DNA of 64,000 bases from Mesorhizobium sp. J8 (GCF_016591715.1 NZ_AP024109.1:2356001-2420000); one strand, 5' to 3'. Shown: positions 7,701 through 16,196, numbered from the stretch's first letter. A program made the numbers and translations. Notes: generated by a model not told the origin, from the sequence alone.

Positions 7701-10490
7701 ATGTTTTTCAGCCTGATCGCCATTGCCGCCGTCATAGCGCTTTTCGTCATCGTGTCCCGACAGCAGAACCGCATCGCGCTGGTCGAGCGCGAGCTCGGCG
7801 TCCTGCGCGGCTTGGTGCAGGGTGCTTCGCTGTCCCCACACAAGCCAACGGACGCCGCGCAGAAAGGTCTTCCCGAGGAAGCAGCCGGGGCGCCTGCAGC
7901 GCCATTGGCTGATGGCACAGCTGTGGCCGAGGAGGCGACACCCGAGGTCGCCGAAAGCGAGACCTGGGCCGGGCCCTGGACGAAGGGCAAGGCTGCCCCT
8001 GCGCAATCCGCCGGGCCGATCGAACCGGCGCAACCGGCCACCGTGGCCGAGACACCCGCGGCAGGGTCGCCCGCGCCCGCCAAGGCGGCGGGCGAGACCG
8101 ATGTCGAGACGGCGCTGGGCACGCGCTGGGCGGTCTGGGTCGGCGGCATCGCGCTGGCGCTAGGCGGCCTGTTCCTGATCCGCTTCACCATCGAGGCCGG
8201 CGTCTTCGGCCCCGGCGTGCGCCTGACGATGGCCGGCATCCTCGGCCTGGCGCTGATTGCGGGCGCCGAATTCATCCGCCGCACCGGCTTCAAGGTGCCG
8301 GTGCAGGGCGCTGCCGGCGCCTATATCCCCTCGATCCTCACGGCGGCGGGCGCCTTCATCCTGTTCGGCACGGTCTACGCGGCGCACGGCATCTATGGCT
8401 TCATCGGTTCGGCGACGGCCTTTGTGCTGCTTGGCGTCATCGGCGTCGCGACCATTGGCGCTTCGCTGGTGCACGGCTTGGCGCTGGCCGGCATCGGTCT
8501 CGTCGGCGCGATGGTCACGCCGGCGCTGGTCGCCTCGCAGGCGCCCAATCCCTGGGCCTTGTTCGTCTATCTGGCGATCGTGCTTGCGGCCACCGCGGCA
8601 ACCGCCCGCATCCGCGACTGGAAGGCGCTGGTGGCCGCCGCGTTCGTCGGCACCGGCATCTGGACCATTCTCTACATGATCGACGCGCCGGACGTGAACC
8701 TGGCCGCCGTCCTGTTCATCAGCCTGGCGACGCTGGCCGTGCTTGCCTTCGTCTGGCTTGGGCTTTTCCTGCATACTGGCCGCGACGCTGCGGCGCGCGG
8801 CGTCGACTGGCCATCGATCGTGCCGGGCTTCTTCATCGCCCTGAGTGCGCTGGGCCTGTCCGTCGATCCGGCTTTTGCCAGCGCCGGCGATGCCTTGCAC
8901 GGCGCCGTCCTGCTGGTTGCGCTGGTCGCGGTGGCGCTCTACCGGCCGCGCGCGCTGCCGCTGGTCTTCGCCGCCGGCATCGCCACCGTGCTGATCTATC
9001 TCGGCATAATCCCGCCCGCCACGATCGGCGCCAATGCGCTCGATGTCGGGTTGGACGCCCAGCCCTTGGCGTCGTCCGACGCGCTGACCTTCCGCATCGG
9101 CGCCGCGCTTGGACTGATCTTCCTCGCCGCCGGCTTCTGGGCCGCGCGCCGCTTCGCCGCCACCGCGCCGCGGCGCGCGGCCTGCTGGGCGGCCTGGGGC
9201 GTCATTGCCCCGCTGGTGGTGCTGACCGCGCTGTGGCTCACCTTCGGCGATATCGATCGCGACCTCGGCTACGCGCTGCCCGCGCTGTTGCTGGTGCTGA
9301 CCTTTGGCGCTGGCGGCGAGTGGATCGCGCGCGCCGAGGAGCCGCCGTTGACTGGCGGCCCGGCCGTGTCCTTCGCGCTTGCCGGCGCCGGCGTCGCCGG
9401 CCTGCTGATGCTGCACATGGCCTTCGGCTCCGGCTGGACGACCGTGCTGCTTGGAGCCGCCGCGATCGTCCCGGTGCTGACCACGCGCCGGCGCTCCTAC
9501 CCCGTGCTTGGCTGGATCGCGGTGGGTGCGGCGGTCGCCGTGCTCGGCCGCGTCGCCTTCGACCCGACCATCGTCGGCGCGGCGTTTCTCTCCCGGACGC
9601 CGGTCTTCAACTGGCTGCTGCCCGGCTATGGCGTGCCGGCACTCGCCTTCGGCTTCGCCGCCTGGCAGCTCGCCCGCACCACCAACGGCCGGCCGCGCCT
9701 TGCCATGGAAGCGGCATCGGCGTTGTTCGCCCTGCTCACCATCGCCATGCTGGTGCGCCACGCCATGCATGGCGGCGTCATCGACACCGGCACGGTCACG
9801 CTCGCCGAACAGGCGATCTATACGCTGATCGCGCTTGGCGCCGGCGCCATCCTCGTCGCCATCGACATGCGCGCGCCGAGCTCGGTCCTGCGCTATGGCT
9901 CGATGGCCGCCGGCGTGGTCTCGGCAGGCTTGATCGCGGTTCAGCATTTCGTGGCGCTGAACCCGCTGCTGACGGACGAGTCGACCGGCACGATCCCGGT
10001 CTTCAACCTCTTGTTCCTCGCCTATCTGTTGCCGGCAGTAGCCGCCGGTGCGCTGGCCCTCTATGTCCGCGACAAGCGCCCGCGATGGTATTCGGCGATG
10101 CTGGCGCTGATCGCCGCGCTGCTTGCCTTCGCCTACGCCACGCTCTCGGTGCGCCGCCTGTTCAAGGGCGAGTTCATCGCCTTGTGGAGCGGGCTCGGGC
10201 AACTCGAGACTTACACTTACTCGGCGCTCTGGCTGGTCATCGGCGTGGCGCTGCTCACCGCCGGCGTCTGGTTGAAATCGCAGGTGCTGCGCATAGCGTC
10301 CGCGGTGCTGATCGCGGTCGCGGTCGTGAAAGTCTTCCTCTTCGACATGTCGGAGCTTGAAGGCGTGCTGCGCGCGCTCTCCTTCATCGGCCTCGGCGCC
10401 GTGCTGATCGGTATCGGCCTGTTCTACCAGCGGCTGCTGACGCGGGCGGCTAGGGGCAGGACCGAAAACTTGCCGGAAACAAGCGGATAG
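7701..10490 (+). CDS. DUF2339 large polytopic membrane protein
   Basis: The 929-residue protein has an N-terminal membrane anchor (MFFSLIAIAAVIALFVIV), a short coiled segment RQQNRIALVERELGVLRGL, an Ala/Pro/Glu-rich linker of about 90 residues, then ETALGTRWAVWVGGIALALGGLFLIRF, the conserved entry of DUF2339. More than twenty further hydrophobic segments follow to the C-terminus. The function of DUF2339 is unknown. I chose ATG 7701, preceded by GAGGGA, over the frame opening at 7653. The gene is single, divergent from the NUDIX gene and followed closely by the ECF sigma operon. Confidence 0.85.
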   Translation: MFFSLIAIAAVIALFVIVSRQQNRIALVERELGVLRGLVQGASLSPHKPTDAAQKGLPEEAAGAPAAPLADGTAVAEEATPEVAESETWAGPWTKGKAAPAQSAGPIEPAQPATVAETPAAGSPAPAKAAGETDVETALGTRWAVWVGGIALALGGLFLIRFTIEAGVFGPGVRLTMAGILGLALIAGAEFIRRTGFKVPVQGAAGAYIPSILTAAGAFILFGTVYAAHGIYGFIGSATAFVLLGVIGVATIGASLVHGLALAGIGLVGAMVTPALVASQAPNPWALFVYLAIVLAATAATARIRDWKALVAAAFVGTGIWTILYMIDAPDVNLAAVLFISLATLAVLAFVWLGLFLHTGRDAAARGVDWPSIVPGFFIALSALGLSVDPAFASAGDALHGAVLLVALVAVALYRPRALPLVFAAGIATVLIYLGIIPPATIGANALDVGLDAQPLASSDALTFRIGAALGLIFLAAGFWAARRFAATAPRRAACWAAWGVIAPLVVLTALWLTFGDIDRDLGYALPALLLVLTFGAGGEWIARAEEPPLTGGPAVSFALAGAGVAGLLMLHMAFGSGWTTVLLGAAAIVPVLTTRRRSYPVLGWIAVGAAVAVLGRVAFDPTIVGAAFLSRTPVFNWLLPGYGVPALAFGFAAWQLARTTNGRPRLAMEAASALFALLTIAMLVRHAMHGGVIDTGTVTLAEQAIYTLIALGAGAILVAIDMRAPSSVLRYGSMAAGVVSAGLIAVQHFVALNPLLTDESTGTIPVFNLLFLAYLLPAVAAGALALYVRDKRPRWYSAMLALIAALLAFAYATLSVRRLFKGEFIALWSGLGQLETYTYSALWLVIGVALLTAGVWLKSQVLRIASAVLIAVAVVKVFLFDMSELEGVLRALSFIGLGAVLIGIGLFYQRLLTRAARGRTENLPETSG

Positions 10491-10492
10491 CC

Positions 10493-10519
10493 GGGAATAA
10501 ACCGGCCCGCGCCAGCGTT
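10493..10519 (+). promoter_or_regulatory. candidate ECF-type promoter of the sigma/anti-sigma operon
   Basis: GGGAATAAACC at 10493-10503 is followed after 12 bases by CGTT at 10516-10519. The same 11-base string recurs at 37945 upstream of an exported-protein gene. ECF promoters commonly have a GGAA-type -35 and a CGT-type -10, and ECF genes are often autoregulated. The assignment is inference from position and recurrence. Confidence 0.45.
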
Positions 10520-10628
10520 ATTCACGTGCTTGGGTAATCGCAGCGGTTCGGCCGCTTCGCGCTGACTGCTTGCGCCGCGCCGGGAAGGCGCGTTCTATCG
10601 GGATGGAAAGCGACCTCGAAACAAGGTC

Positions 10629-11147
10629 ATGGACGACAAGAAGGCAGCGATCCTGAGCGAAATACCGCGGTTGCGGCGCTATGCGCGCTCGTTGCTGCGC
10701 GAGCGCGATTCCGCCGACGATCTCGTCCAGGATTGCCTGGAGCGGGCGCTTGTGCGGCTCGACAACTGGCAGACTGGAGAGAGCCCCCGGAGGTGGCTGT
10801 TTACGATCATGCATCACTTGTTCATCGACCAGATGCGCAAGGTCAACCGGCGCGGCGAGGCGGCGATGCTGCCTCTCGAAGCCGGAGAAGCCCAAGCCGC
10901 GCCCGCCGATCAGGTCGAGACCATCGCCTCGCGCGAGATCATGGATGCCCTGCAGGCGATCAGCCCCGATCGCCGCGCGGCATTGGTGATGGTCGCCATC
11001 GAGGGCTTTTCCTATGCCGAGGCCGCCAACATCCTTGGGGTGCCGGCCGGCACGCTGATGTCGCGCATCGCGCGTGGCCGCGAGGAATTGCGAGGATTGC
11101 TCGACGACACATCGCGCCGACGCTCGATAAGGATCGTCGAGAAATGA
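10629..11147 (+). CDS. ECF-type RNA polymerase sigma factor
   Basis: The 172-residue protein has only sigma regions 2 and 4, as expected of extracytoplasmic-function sigma factors. Region 2 includes RDSADDLVQDCLERAL (residues 27-42) and RRWLFTIMHHLFIDQMRK, the core-binding and -10 recognition helices. Region 4 (about 105-157) has AIEGFSYAEAANILGVPAGT, the helix-turn-helix that reads the -35. The stop overlaps the start of the next gene by 4 bases, and that gene encodes a one-pass membrane protein, the usual sigma/anti-sigma arrangement. The inducing signal is unknown. Confidence 0.93.
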   Translation: MDDKKAAILSEIPRLRRYARSLLRERDSADDLVQDCLERALVRLDNWQTGESPRRWLFTIMHHLFIDQMRKVNRRGEAAMLPLEAGEAQAAPADQVETIASREIMDALQAISPDRRAALVMVAIEGFSYAEAANILGVPAGTLMSRIARGREELRGLLDDTSRRRSIRIVEK

Positions 11148-11935
11148 CCCGCCGCGATTTCTCCGAACGCGATATCCATATGGCCCTCGACGGCGAACTG
11201 CCGGGCGAGGAGCGCATGGCCTATGACGCTTGGCTCGAGGCCAATCCCGAAATGAAGGCGAAATCCGCGCGCTACATTGCCGACCGCGCCGCCATGCGCG
11301 CCGCCTTCGCGGGCGTGATGGACGAGCCGGTGCCGGCGAGATTGCGGCAGGCGGTGTTTGGCGAGGTGCCCGTCAAGGCGCCGGCCTGGCGATCGCGCTG
11401 GTGGCTGTCGGCTGCCGCGGCCGTGATGCTCGCGGTCGGCGGGCTCGGCGGCTATGTCGCCGGAATCGACAGCATCGCCCGTGACGAAGGCGACGACCAG
11501 CTTGCCGAGCAGGCGATCGCAGCCCACGTCATCTACGCCGCGGAAAAGCGTCACGCCGTCGAGGTTCCGGCAAGCGACAAGGATCATCTCCAGACCTGGC
11601 TGTCGAACCGTGTCGGGTTGAAACTGGTGGCGCCCGATCTGGCGGCCGAGGGCTTCGATCTCGTCGGCGGCCGGCTGCTGCCGGCCGGTGACCAGGGGAA
11701 GGCGGCGATGCTGCTTTATGAGGACGCCAAGGGCGAGCGCATCTCGCTCTATGTCACCGCCGAATCGTCGGAGACATCCAAGGGCACCTACGCGGCCAAG
11801 GCCGGCGGACCGGAGGCTGTCTACTGGCTGGACAAGGGCTATGCCTGCGCGGTCGTCGGCTCGTTGCCGCCCGAGCGCCTGTCGGATGTCGCAAAGAGCG
11901 CCTATGGCCAGCTCGTGGCCGGCATATCGAGCTGA
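11144..11935 (+). CDS. transmembrane anti-sigma factor
   Basis: The 263-residue protein has an N-terminal cytoplasmic part beginning MTRRDFSERDIHMALDGELPG, like the sigma-binding domain of many rhizobial anti-sigma proteins, one membrane helix at about 87-108, and a periplasmic domain of about 150 residues. No HxxxCxxC zinc motif is present, so it is not of the ZAS subtype. Co-translation with the sigma gene (ATGA overlap) makes it the likely partner that holds the sigma inactive until an envelope signal is sensed. The IS630 element begins about 60 bases after its stop and leaves it intact. Confidence 0.85.
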   Translation: MTRRDFSERDIHMALDGELPGEERMAYDAWLEANPEMKAKSARYIADRAAMRAAFAGVMDEPVPARLRQAVFGEVPVKAPAWRSRWWLSAAAAVMLAVGGLGGYVAGIDSIARDEGDDQLAEQAIAAHVIYAAEKRHAVEVPASDKDHLQTWLSNRVGLKLVAPDLAAEGFDLVGGRLLPAGDQGKAAMLLYEDAKGERISLYVTAESSETSKGTYAAKAGGPEAVYWLDKGYACAVVGSLPPERLSDVAKSAYGQLVAGISS

Positions 11936-12054
11936 ATCGCCTGCGTTTTCGGCGGCCGGCAGTCCTTTGGACGGCAATTCTGTTCAAACGCTAGAGCGTT
12001 TCATAGCTTGATTGAATCGGAGGGGATTCCCGCTCGGCCTGATTTGTGATTCAA

Positions 12055-12082
12055 GATGCTGGCTGGATAGGAGGCCAGCATC
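12055..12082 (+). promoter_or_regulatory. hairpin presenting the transposase ribosome site
   Basis: GATGCTGGC (12055-12063) and GCCAGCATC (12074-12082) form a perfect 9-bp stem. The 10-base loop holds most of the AGGAGG ribosome site, and the ATG follows 2 bases after the stem. Such a structure could limit translation of the transposase; this is inference from sequence. Confidence 0.5.
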
Positions 12083-12084
12083 TG

Positions 12085-13032
12085 ATGGTTCGACCTCTTT
12101 CCGATGATTTACGCGAGCGGGTTGTTGCGGCGGTTTTGAGTGGCGAGAGCCGCCGGTCGGCCGCCAAGCGGTTCGGTATCGCAAATTCGACAGCCGTGAA
12201 ATTGTTGCAGCGTCATCAGGCAACCGGCTCGGTGGCGCCGGGCAAGATGGGTGGCCACCGTAAGCGGGTTCTGGAACCGCATCGAGCCTTCATCGTGGAG
12301 CGGATCAACCAGACCTCTGATCTGTCGCTACATCGGCTGAAGGACGAGTTGGCCGCGCGCGGGGTCAAGGTCTCGCACAATGCGGTGTGGCAGTTCCTGC
12401 GCCGCGAAGGGCTAAGCTTCAAAAAAACGCTGTTCGCCCTTGAGCAGGCACGTGCCGATATTGCCCGTCGGCGCCAGCGATGGCGATCCTGGCAGGCCGG
12501 CCTCGATCCCCAATGCCTGGTCTTCATCGATGAGACCTGGATCAAGACCAACATGGCTCCCCTGCGCGGCTGGGGGCCGAAGGGCAAGCGGCTGCGCGGC
12601 CTGGCTCCACATGGTCATTGGCGCACGCTGACTTTCCTCGGCGCGCTGCGCTGTGATCGGCTCGCGGCACCTTGCGTCTTCGACGGACCGATCAACGGTC
12701 AATGCTTCCGCGCCTATGTCGAGCAGCAGCTCATCACCGTGCTGAAGCCCGGCGACATCGTCATCATGGACAACCTGGGCAGCCATAAGTCGGCGGCCAT
12801 CAGGCAGATGATCAAAGCCGCTGGCGCCAGGCTCTGGTACCTGCCGCCCTACTCACCGGACCTCAATCCGATCGAGCAGGCCTTCGCCAAGATCAAGCAC
12901 TGGATGCGCCAGGCGCAGAAACGCACCGTCGAGGACACTTGGCGACACATCGGCCACCTCGTCGAAGCCATCGAGGCAGCCGAATGCAAGAACTACTTCG
13001 AAAACGCCGGATACGCTTCCGTCAAAACATGA
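12085..13032 (+). CDS. IS630-family DDE transposase
   Basis: The 315-residue transposase has an N-terminal helix-turn-helix (RPLSDDLRERVVAAVLSGES onward, with SAAKRFGIANSTAVKLL) that binds the element ends. The catalytic domain carries the acidic triad in FIDETWIK, IMDNLGSHKS and PDLNPIEQAFAKIK, giving D-D-E with the NPIE form usual for IS630. The frame is intact end to end, so the element may be active. ATG 12085 follows an AGGAGG site; the frame is open upstream to 12046 but that part is inside the terminal repeat region. Confidence 0.95.
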   Translation: MVRPLSDDLRERVVAAVLSGESRRSAAKRFGIANSTAVKLLQRHQATGSVAPGKMGGHRKRVLEPHRAFIVERINQTSDLSLHRLKDELAARGVKVSHNAVWQFLRREGLSFKKTLFALEQARADIARRRQRWRSWQAGLDPQCLVFIDETWIKTNMAPLRGWGPKGKRLRGLAPHGHWRTLTFLGALRCDRLAAPCVFDGPINGQCFRAYVEQQLITVLKPGDIVIMDNLGSHKSAAIRQMIKAAGARLWYLPPYSPDLNPIEQAFAKIKHWMRQAQKRTVEDTWRHIGHLVEAIEAAECKNYFENAGYASVKT

Positions 13033-13189
13033 AAGACTCTAGGCCCTCTGCTGTCGCCGCGGAAGCTGTCACAATTCGGCCCTAATCAAGGAGCGATAGC
13101 GCTTGATGGATACTGCCGCTTCGGCCAGTATTCGCGACGCATCCACCGGGGCCGTTTCTTAAACCCAATCGAGGTTCTCCCAAGCCCGC

Positions 13190-14287
13190 ATGCCTGCCGA
13201 GATCCGCAAGGCCCGCGCGTCAGACGTCGATGACCTCGCCGCCATCGAGAAGGCTGTTTTTCCGGGCGACAGGCTCTCGCGCCGTTCCTTCCGCCAGTTC
13301 ATCGAACGCGAAACCGCCGAGATGCTGGTGGCCGAGAATGAAGGCCGCGTCGCCGGTTATGCCGTGGTGCTGTTCCGCAAGGGAAGCGGCGTGGCGCGGC
13401 TCTATTCCATCGCCGTCGGTCCCTTCTTCGGCCGTCTCGGCATCGGCCGGCTTCTGCTGGCCGCCGCCGAGGAAGCGGCCTTCGAGCACGACCGGCTGTT
13501 GCTGCGCCTCGAAGTGCGCGAGGACAACCAGCGCGCTATCCGCATCTACGAAAAAGCCGGCTACCGGAAATTGGGCCGCGAGCCCGATTATTACGAGGAT
13601 GGCGCGACGGCGCTGCGCTATGAAAAGACGCTGCGCGGCGACACGCCGACCGCGACCAACGTGCCGTTCTACCAGCAGACCTGCGAGTTCACCTGCGGCC
13701 CGTGCTGTCTGATGATGGCGATGGCCAATTTCGACCGTGGCTTCGTGCCCGACCCGGTCATGGAAATCCGTCTGTGGCGCGAGGCCACCACGGTCTTCAT
13801 GATGTCGGGTCCCGGCGGTTGCGAGCCCTTCGGCCTGGCCGTCGCCGGCTATGAAAGCGGCCTTGCCGCCGAGATATTCGTCTCCTTCTACGGCGCGCTG
13901 TTCCTGCAATCGGTGAGGAGCGAGGACAAGCGCCGGGTGATGGAGCTTGCCCAGGTCGATTTTCGCCGCCGCGCCGAGCTTTACGGCATCCCTGTCAACT
14001 ACCGTCCGTTCGGCATCGGCGACATTCGGAACGCCTTGGCCGAGGGCAAGCTGGTGGTGGTGCTGATCAGCGGCTTCCTGATGTTCGGCAAGAAGGTGCC
14101 GCACTGGGTGCTGGCCATCGGCGACGATGGCGACCATATCCTGATCCACGACCCCTGGGTCGAGGATGAGAGGCAGGAAACGATCCTCGATGCCGCGAAC
14201 ATTCCGGTGCCCTACGACATCTTCATGAACATGGCGCAGTTCGGCCGCGACGGCTTGCGCGCGGCCATCACTCTGGGAAAACGCTGA
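13190..14287 (+). CDS. GNAT acetyltransferase fused to a C39-like cysteine peptidase
   Basis: The 365-residue protein joins two domains. Residues 1-150 are a GNAT (RimI-like) fold with SIAVGPFFGRLGIGRLLL as the acetyl-CoA loop and NQRAIRIYEKAGYRKLG as motif B. Residues 155-365 are a papain-like C39-type domain: YQQTCEFTCGPCC contains the oxyanion Gln and the likely nucleophile Cys169, with His305 (VPHWVLAIG) and Asp321 (IHDPW) completing a plausible triad. It ends 4 bases before a RimK-type ligase gene. Related fusions beside ATP-grasp ligases have been predicted to modify peptides. The natural target is unknown, and it may act on peptides rather than ribosomal proteins. Confidence 0.85.
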   Translation: MPAEIRKARASDVDDLAAIEKAVFPGDRLSRRSFRQFIERETAEMLVAENEGRVAGYAVVLFRKGSGVARLYSIAVGPFFGRLGIGRLLLAAAEEAAFEHDRLLLRLEVREDNQRAIRIYEKAGYRKLGREPDYYEDGATALRYEKTLRGDTPTATNVPFYQQTCEFTCGPCCLMMAMANFDRGFVPDPVMEIRLWREATTVFMMSGPGGCEPFGLAVAGYESGLAAEIFVSFYGALFLQSVRSEDKRRVMELAQVDFRRRAELYGIPVNYRPFGIGDIRNALAEGKLVVVLISGFLMFGKKVPHWVLAIGDDGDHILIHDPWVEDERQETILDAANIPVPYDIFMNMAQFGRDGLRAAITLGKR

Positions 14288-14291
14288 GACA

Positions 14292-15755
14292 ATGACCTGG
14301 GTTATCCTGACAGGCAGGCAGAACGACATCGATCAGGTGGCCACACCTCACAAGATCATCACCAACCGCGATTATCTCGCGCATCCGGCGCTGTTTCGCG
14401 GCCAGCGGCCGAAAGTGATCAACCTGTCGAACAATTATGGCTACCAGAGCCGCGGCTACTATGCCTCGCTGCTCGCCGGCTCGCGCGGCCACCGGGTGAT
14501 CCCGACGGTTGAGACGATGATCGACCTTTCGGAGCGCAAACTCTACGAGCACGCGCTGCCGGAGCTCGAGCTTGCCTTGAACAAATGTCGCAAGGATCTC
14601 GGCGGGGCGTTTCCGGCGAAGGTCGCGATCTTCTTCGGCATCGGACCGTCGAAAGTGTGGGACCGTTTCGCCAAGCTGTTGTTCGACTGGTTCCGCGCGC
14701 CGGCGCTCGAGGTCCATATTAAGGACAGCGCCGAATGGGCCTCGATCCGCAAGATCGGCTTCCTGCCGCTCGCCCGCATGACCGAGGATGAGGAAGAGTT
14801 CTTCCTGCAATGCCTGGACACCTACACCAATCGCGAGTGGCGCGACACCAAGGGCCGCACGCCGGCGCGCTATACGTTCGCGACGCTGGTCGACCCGCAT
14901 GAGGAATTGCCGCCGTCGGAAATCTCCTCGCTGCGCTATTGGGCAAGGATCGCCGAGAAGATGGGCGTGGAAGTCGAGCCGATCACCAGGAAGGACCTCG
15001 CCAAGCTCGCCAATTACGACGCGCTGTTCATCCGCGAGACCACGTCGATCTCCAACCACACTTATCGCTTCGCGCGCCGTGCTCAGCAGGAAGGCATGCC
15101 GGTGATCGACGATCCGCTGTCGATGATCCGCTGCACCAACAAGGTCTATCTCAACGAGCTGATGACCTACAACAAGGTGCCGGTGCCGCCGACGGTGATG
15201 ATCGCCGGCACGTCCGACTTCGAAGTGGCGGCGCAGACGCTGGGCTTCCCGCTGGTGCTGAAGATCCCGGATTCGTCCTTCTCGCGCGGCGTCAAGAAGT
15301 GCGAGAGCATGGCGGAGCTCACCAAGCTTGCGACCGAATGGCTGGAAGATTCCGATCTCCTGATCGCGCAGAAATTCATCCCGACCGAATATGATTGGCG
15401 CGTCGGCGTGCTCGGGGGACAGCCGCTGTTTGCCGTGCACTACCTGATGGCGAAGAAGCACTGGCAGATCGTCAACCACAAGTCCAGCGGCAAGCCCGAC
15501 CAGGGCGGCATCAAGACCTTCACGCTGAAGCAGACGCCGCCGCATGTCGTCGAAACGGCGGTGCGGGCGGCAAAATGCATCGGTGACGGGCTCTACGGCG
15601 TCGACCTCAAGGAAACCAAGGACGGCGTCTTCGTCATCGAGGTCAACGACAACCCCAACCTCGACCATGGCTGGGAGGATTCCGGCGAGAAGGACGAGCT
15701 CTGGGTGCGGCTGACGCAGTGGTTCTTGGAGCGCCTGGAGAGGCCGGAGAAGTAG
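14292..15755 (+). CDS. RimK-like ATP-grasp ligase with N-terminal RLAN domain
   Basis: The 487-residue protein has an N-terminal alpha/beta region of about 250 residues, consistent with the RimK-like ATP-grasp N-terminal (RLAN) domain, and a C-terminal ATP-grasp domain. The latter includes IRCTNKVYLNELM, PLVLKIPDSSFSRGV (ATP-binding lysine and Gly/Ser loop), EYDWRVGVLGG and the Mg-binding VFVIEVNDNPNLDHG. RimK-type enzymes add amino acids such as glutamate to peptide or protein ends using ATP. It is translated right after the GNAT-C39 gene, so the two products probably act on the same substrate. Only 4 bases separate the stop from an octamer repeat array. Confidence 0.88.
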   Translation: MTWVILTGRQNDIDQVATPHKIITNRDYLAHPALFRGQRPKVINLSNNYGYQSRGYYASLLAGSRGHRVIPTVETMIDLSERKLYEHALPELELALNKCRKDLGGAFPAKVAIFFGIGPSKVWDRFAKLLFDWFRAPALEVHIKDSAEWASIRKIGFLPLARMTEDEEEFFLQCLDTYTNREWRDTKGRTPARYTFATLVDPHEELPPSEISSLRYWARIAEKMGVEVEPITRKDLAKLANYDALFIRETTSISNHTYRFARRAQQEGMPVIDDPLSMIRCTNKVYLNELMTYNKVPVPPTVMIAGTSDFEVAAQTLGFPLVLKIPDSSFSRGVKKCESMAELTKLATEWLEDSDLLIAQKFIPTEYDWRVGVLGGQPLFAVHYLMAKKHWQIVNHKSSGKPDQGGIKTFTLKQTPPHVVETAVRAAKCIGDGLYGVDLKETKDGVFVIEVNDNPNLDHGWEDSGEKDELWVRLTQWFLERLERPEK

Positions 15756-15759
15756 AGGG

Positions 15760-15897
15760 GAACTGAGGAACTGAAGAACTGAAGAACTGAAGGGATTAGG
15801 AACTGATGGACTGATAACGCAAGGGTGGTTCCGCCAGACACTTCAATTCTTCAATTCTTCAGTTCTTCAGTTCTTCAGTCCTTCAATTCCCCAATTC
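15760..15897 (+). repeat. inverted arrays of an 8-bp repeat (GAACTGAA)
   Basis: Seven tandem octamers close to GAACTGAA run from 15760 to 15815. After a 26-base spacer, seven octamers of the reverse complement (TTCAGTTC/TTCAATTC) run from 15842 to 15897. The RNA could fold into a hairpin of roughly 50 bp. It lies just after the rimK-like stop and before the DUF3303 gene. An analogous array with a different octamer is at 53362-53465. Confidence 0.85.
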
Positions 15898-15923
15898 CCA
15901 ATCACTCAAACCGAGGGAAACGA

Positions 15924-16196
15924 ATGCTGTTCCTAGTGATCGAGGACTTTCACGGCGCGGACCGCAAGGAAATCTACCGCCGCTTTCGCGACAAGGGCCG
16001 GCTGAAGCCCGACGAGCTCGTCGTCCACCACTCCTGGATTGCGGCCGACATGAGCCGCTGCTTCCTGCTGGTGGAGGCCGACGACGTCACGATCCTGCAA
16101 CGCTGGGCCATCGAGTGGAACGACTTGGTCGAGTTCGAGATCGTTCCGGTGGCGACGAGCAAGGATATGGTCGCGGCTCTGGCGCCGCATCTGTGA
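15924..16196 (+). CDS. DUF3303 family small protein
   Basis: The 90-residue protein MLFLVIEDFHGADRKEIYRR fits DUF3303, a ferredoxin-like small fold with HHSWIAADMSRCFLLVEADD in the middle and WNDLVEFEIVPV near the end. The function is not established; structurally similar proteins act as small monooxygenase-like or dimeric barrel proteins. ATG 15924 follows GAGGGA at good spacing; upstream frame sequence lies in the octamer repeats and was excluded. Confidence 0.75.
   Translation: MLFLVIEDFHGADRKEIYRRFRDKGRLKPDELVVHHSWIAADMSRCFLLVEADDVTILQRWAIEWNDLVEFEIVPVATSKDMVAALAPHL

Larger units (their letters stand above)
11994..13039 (+). mobile_element. complete IS630-family insertion sequence
   Basis: The element is about 1.05 kb, flanked by TA at 11992-11993 and 13040-13041, the dinucleotide duplicated by IS630/Tc1-type elements. 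The ends are imperfect inverted repeats: the left reads GAGCGTTTCATAGCTTGA and the right, reverse complemented, GAGTCTTTCATGTTTTGA, agreeing at most positions over 25 bases. One intact transposase fills the interior. It lies between the anti-sigma gene and the GNAT-C39 gene and disrupts neither. Confidence 0.85.

Noticed and set aside
8160..10202. A long minus-strand open frame of about 680 codons opposite the DUF2339 gene
   Set aside because: Its product is a low-complexity Arg/Gly/Gln/Asp-rich sequence, as expected from the complement of high-GC codons. It has no motif and lies fully opposite a convincing membrane protein.
10471..10519. A general stress (EcfG-type) promoter upstream of the ECF sigma gene
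   Set aside because: The -35 reads GGAAT rather than GGAAC, and the spacing to CGTT does not fit that pattern well; the identical string at 37945 favours a different ECF class.
15760..15897. Repeat array considered as a CRISPR
   Set aside because: The units are 8 bp, contiguous, without spacers, and no cas genes are near.
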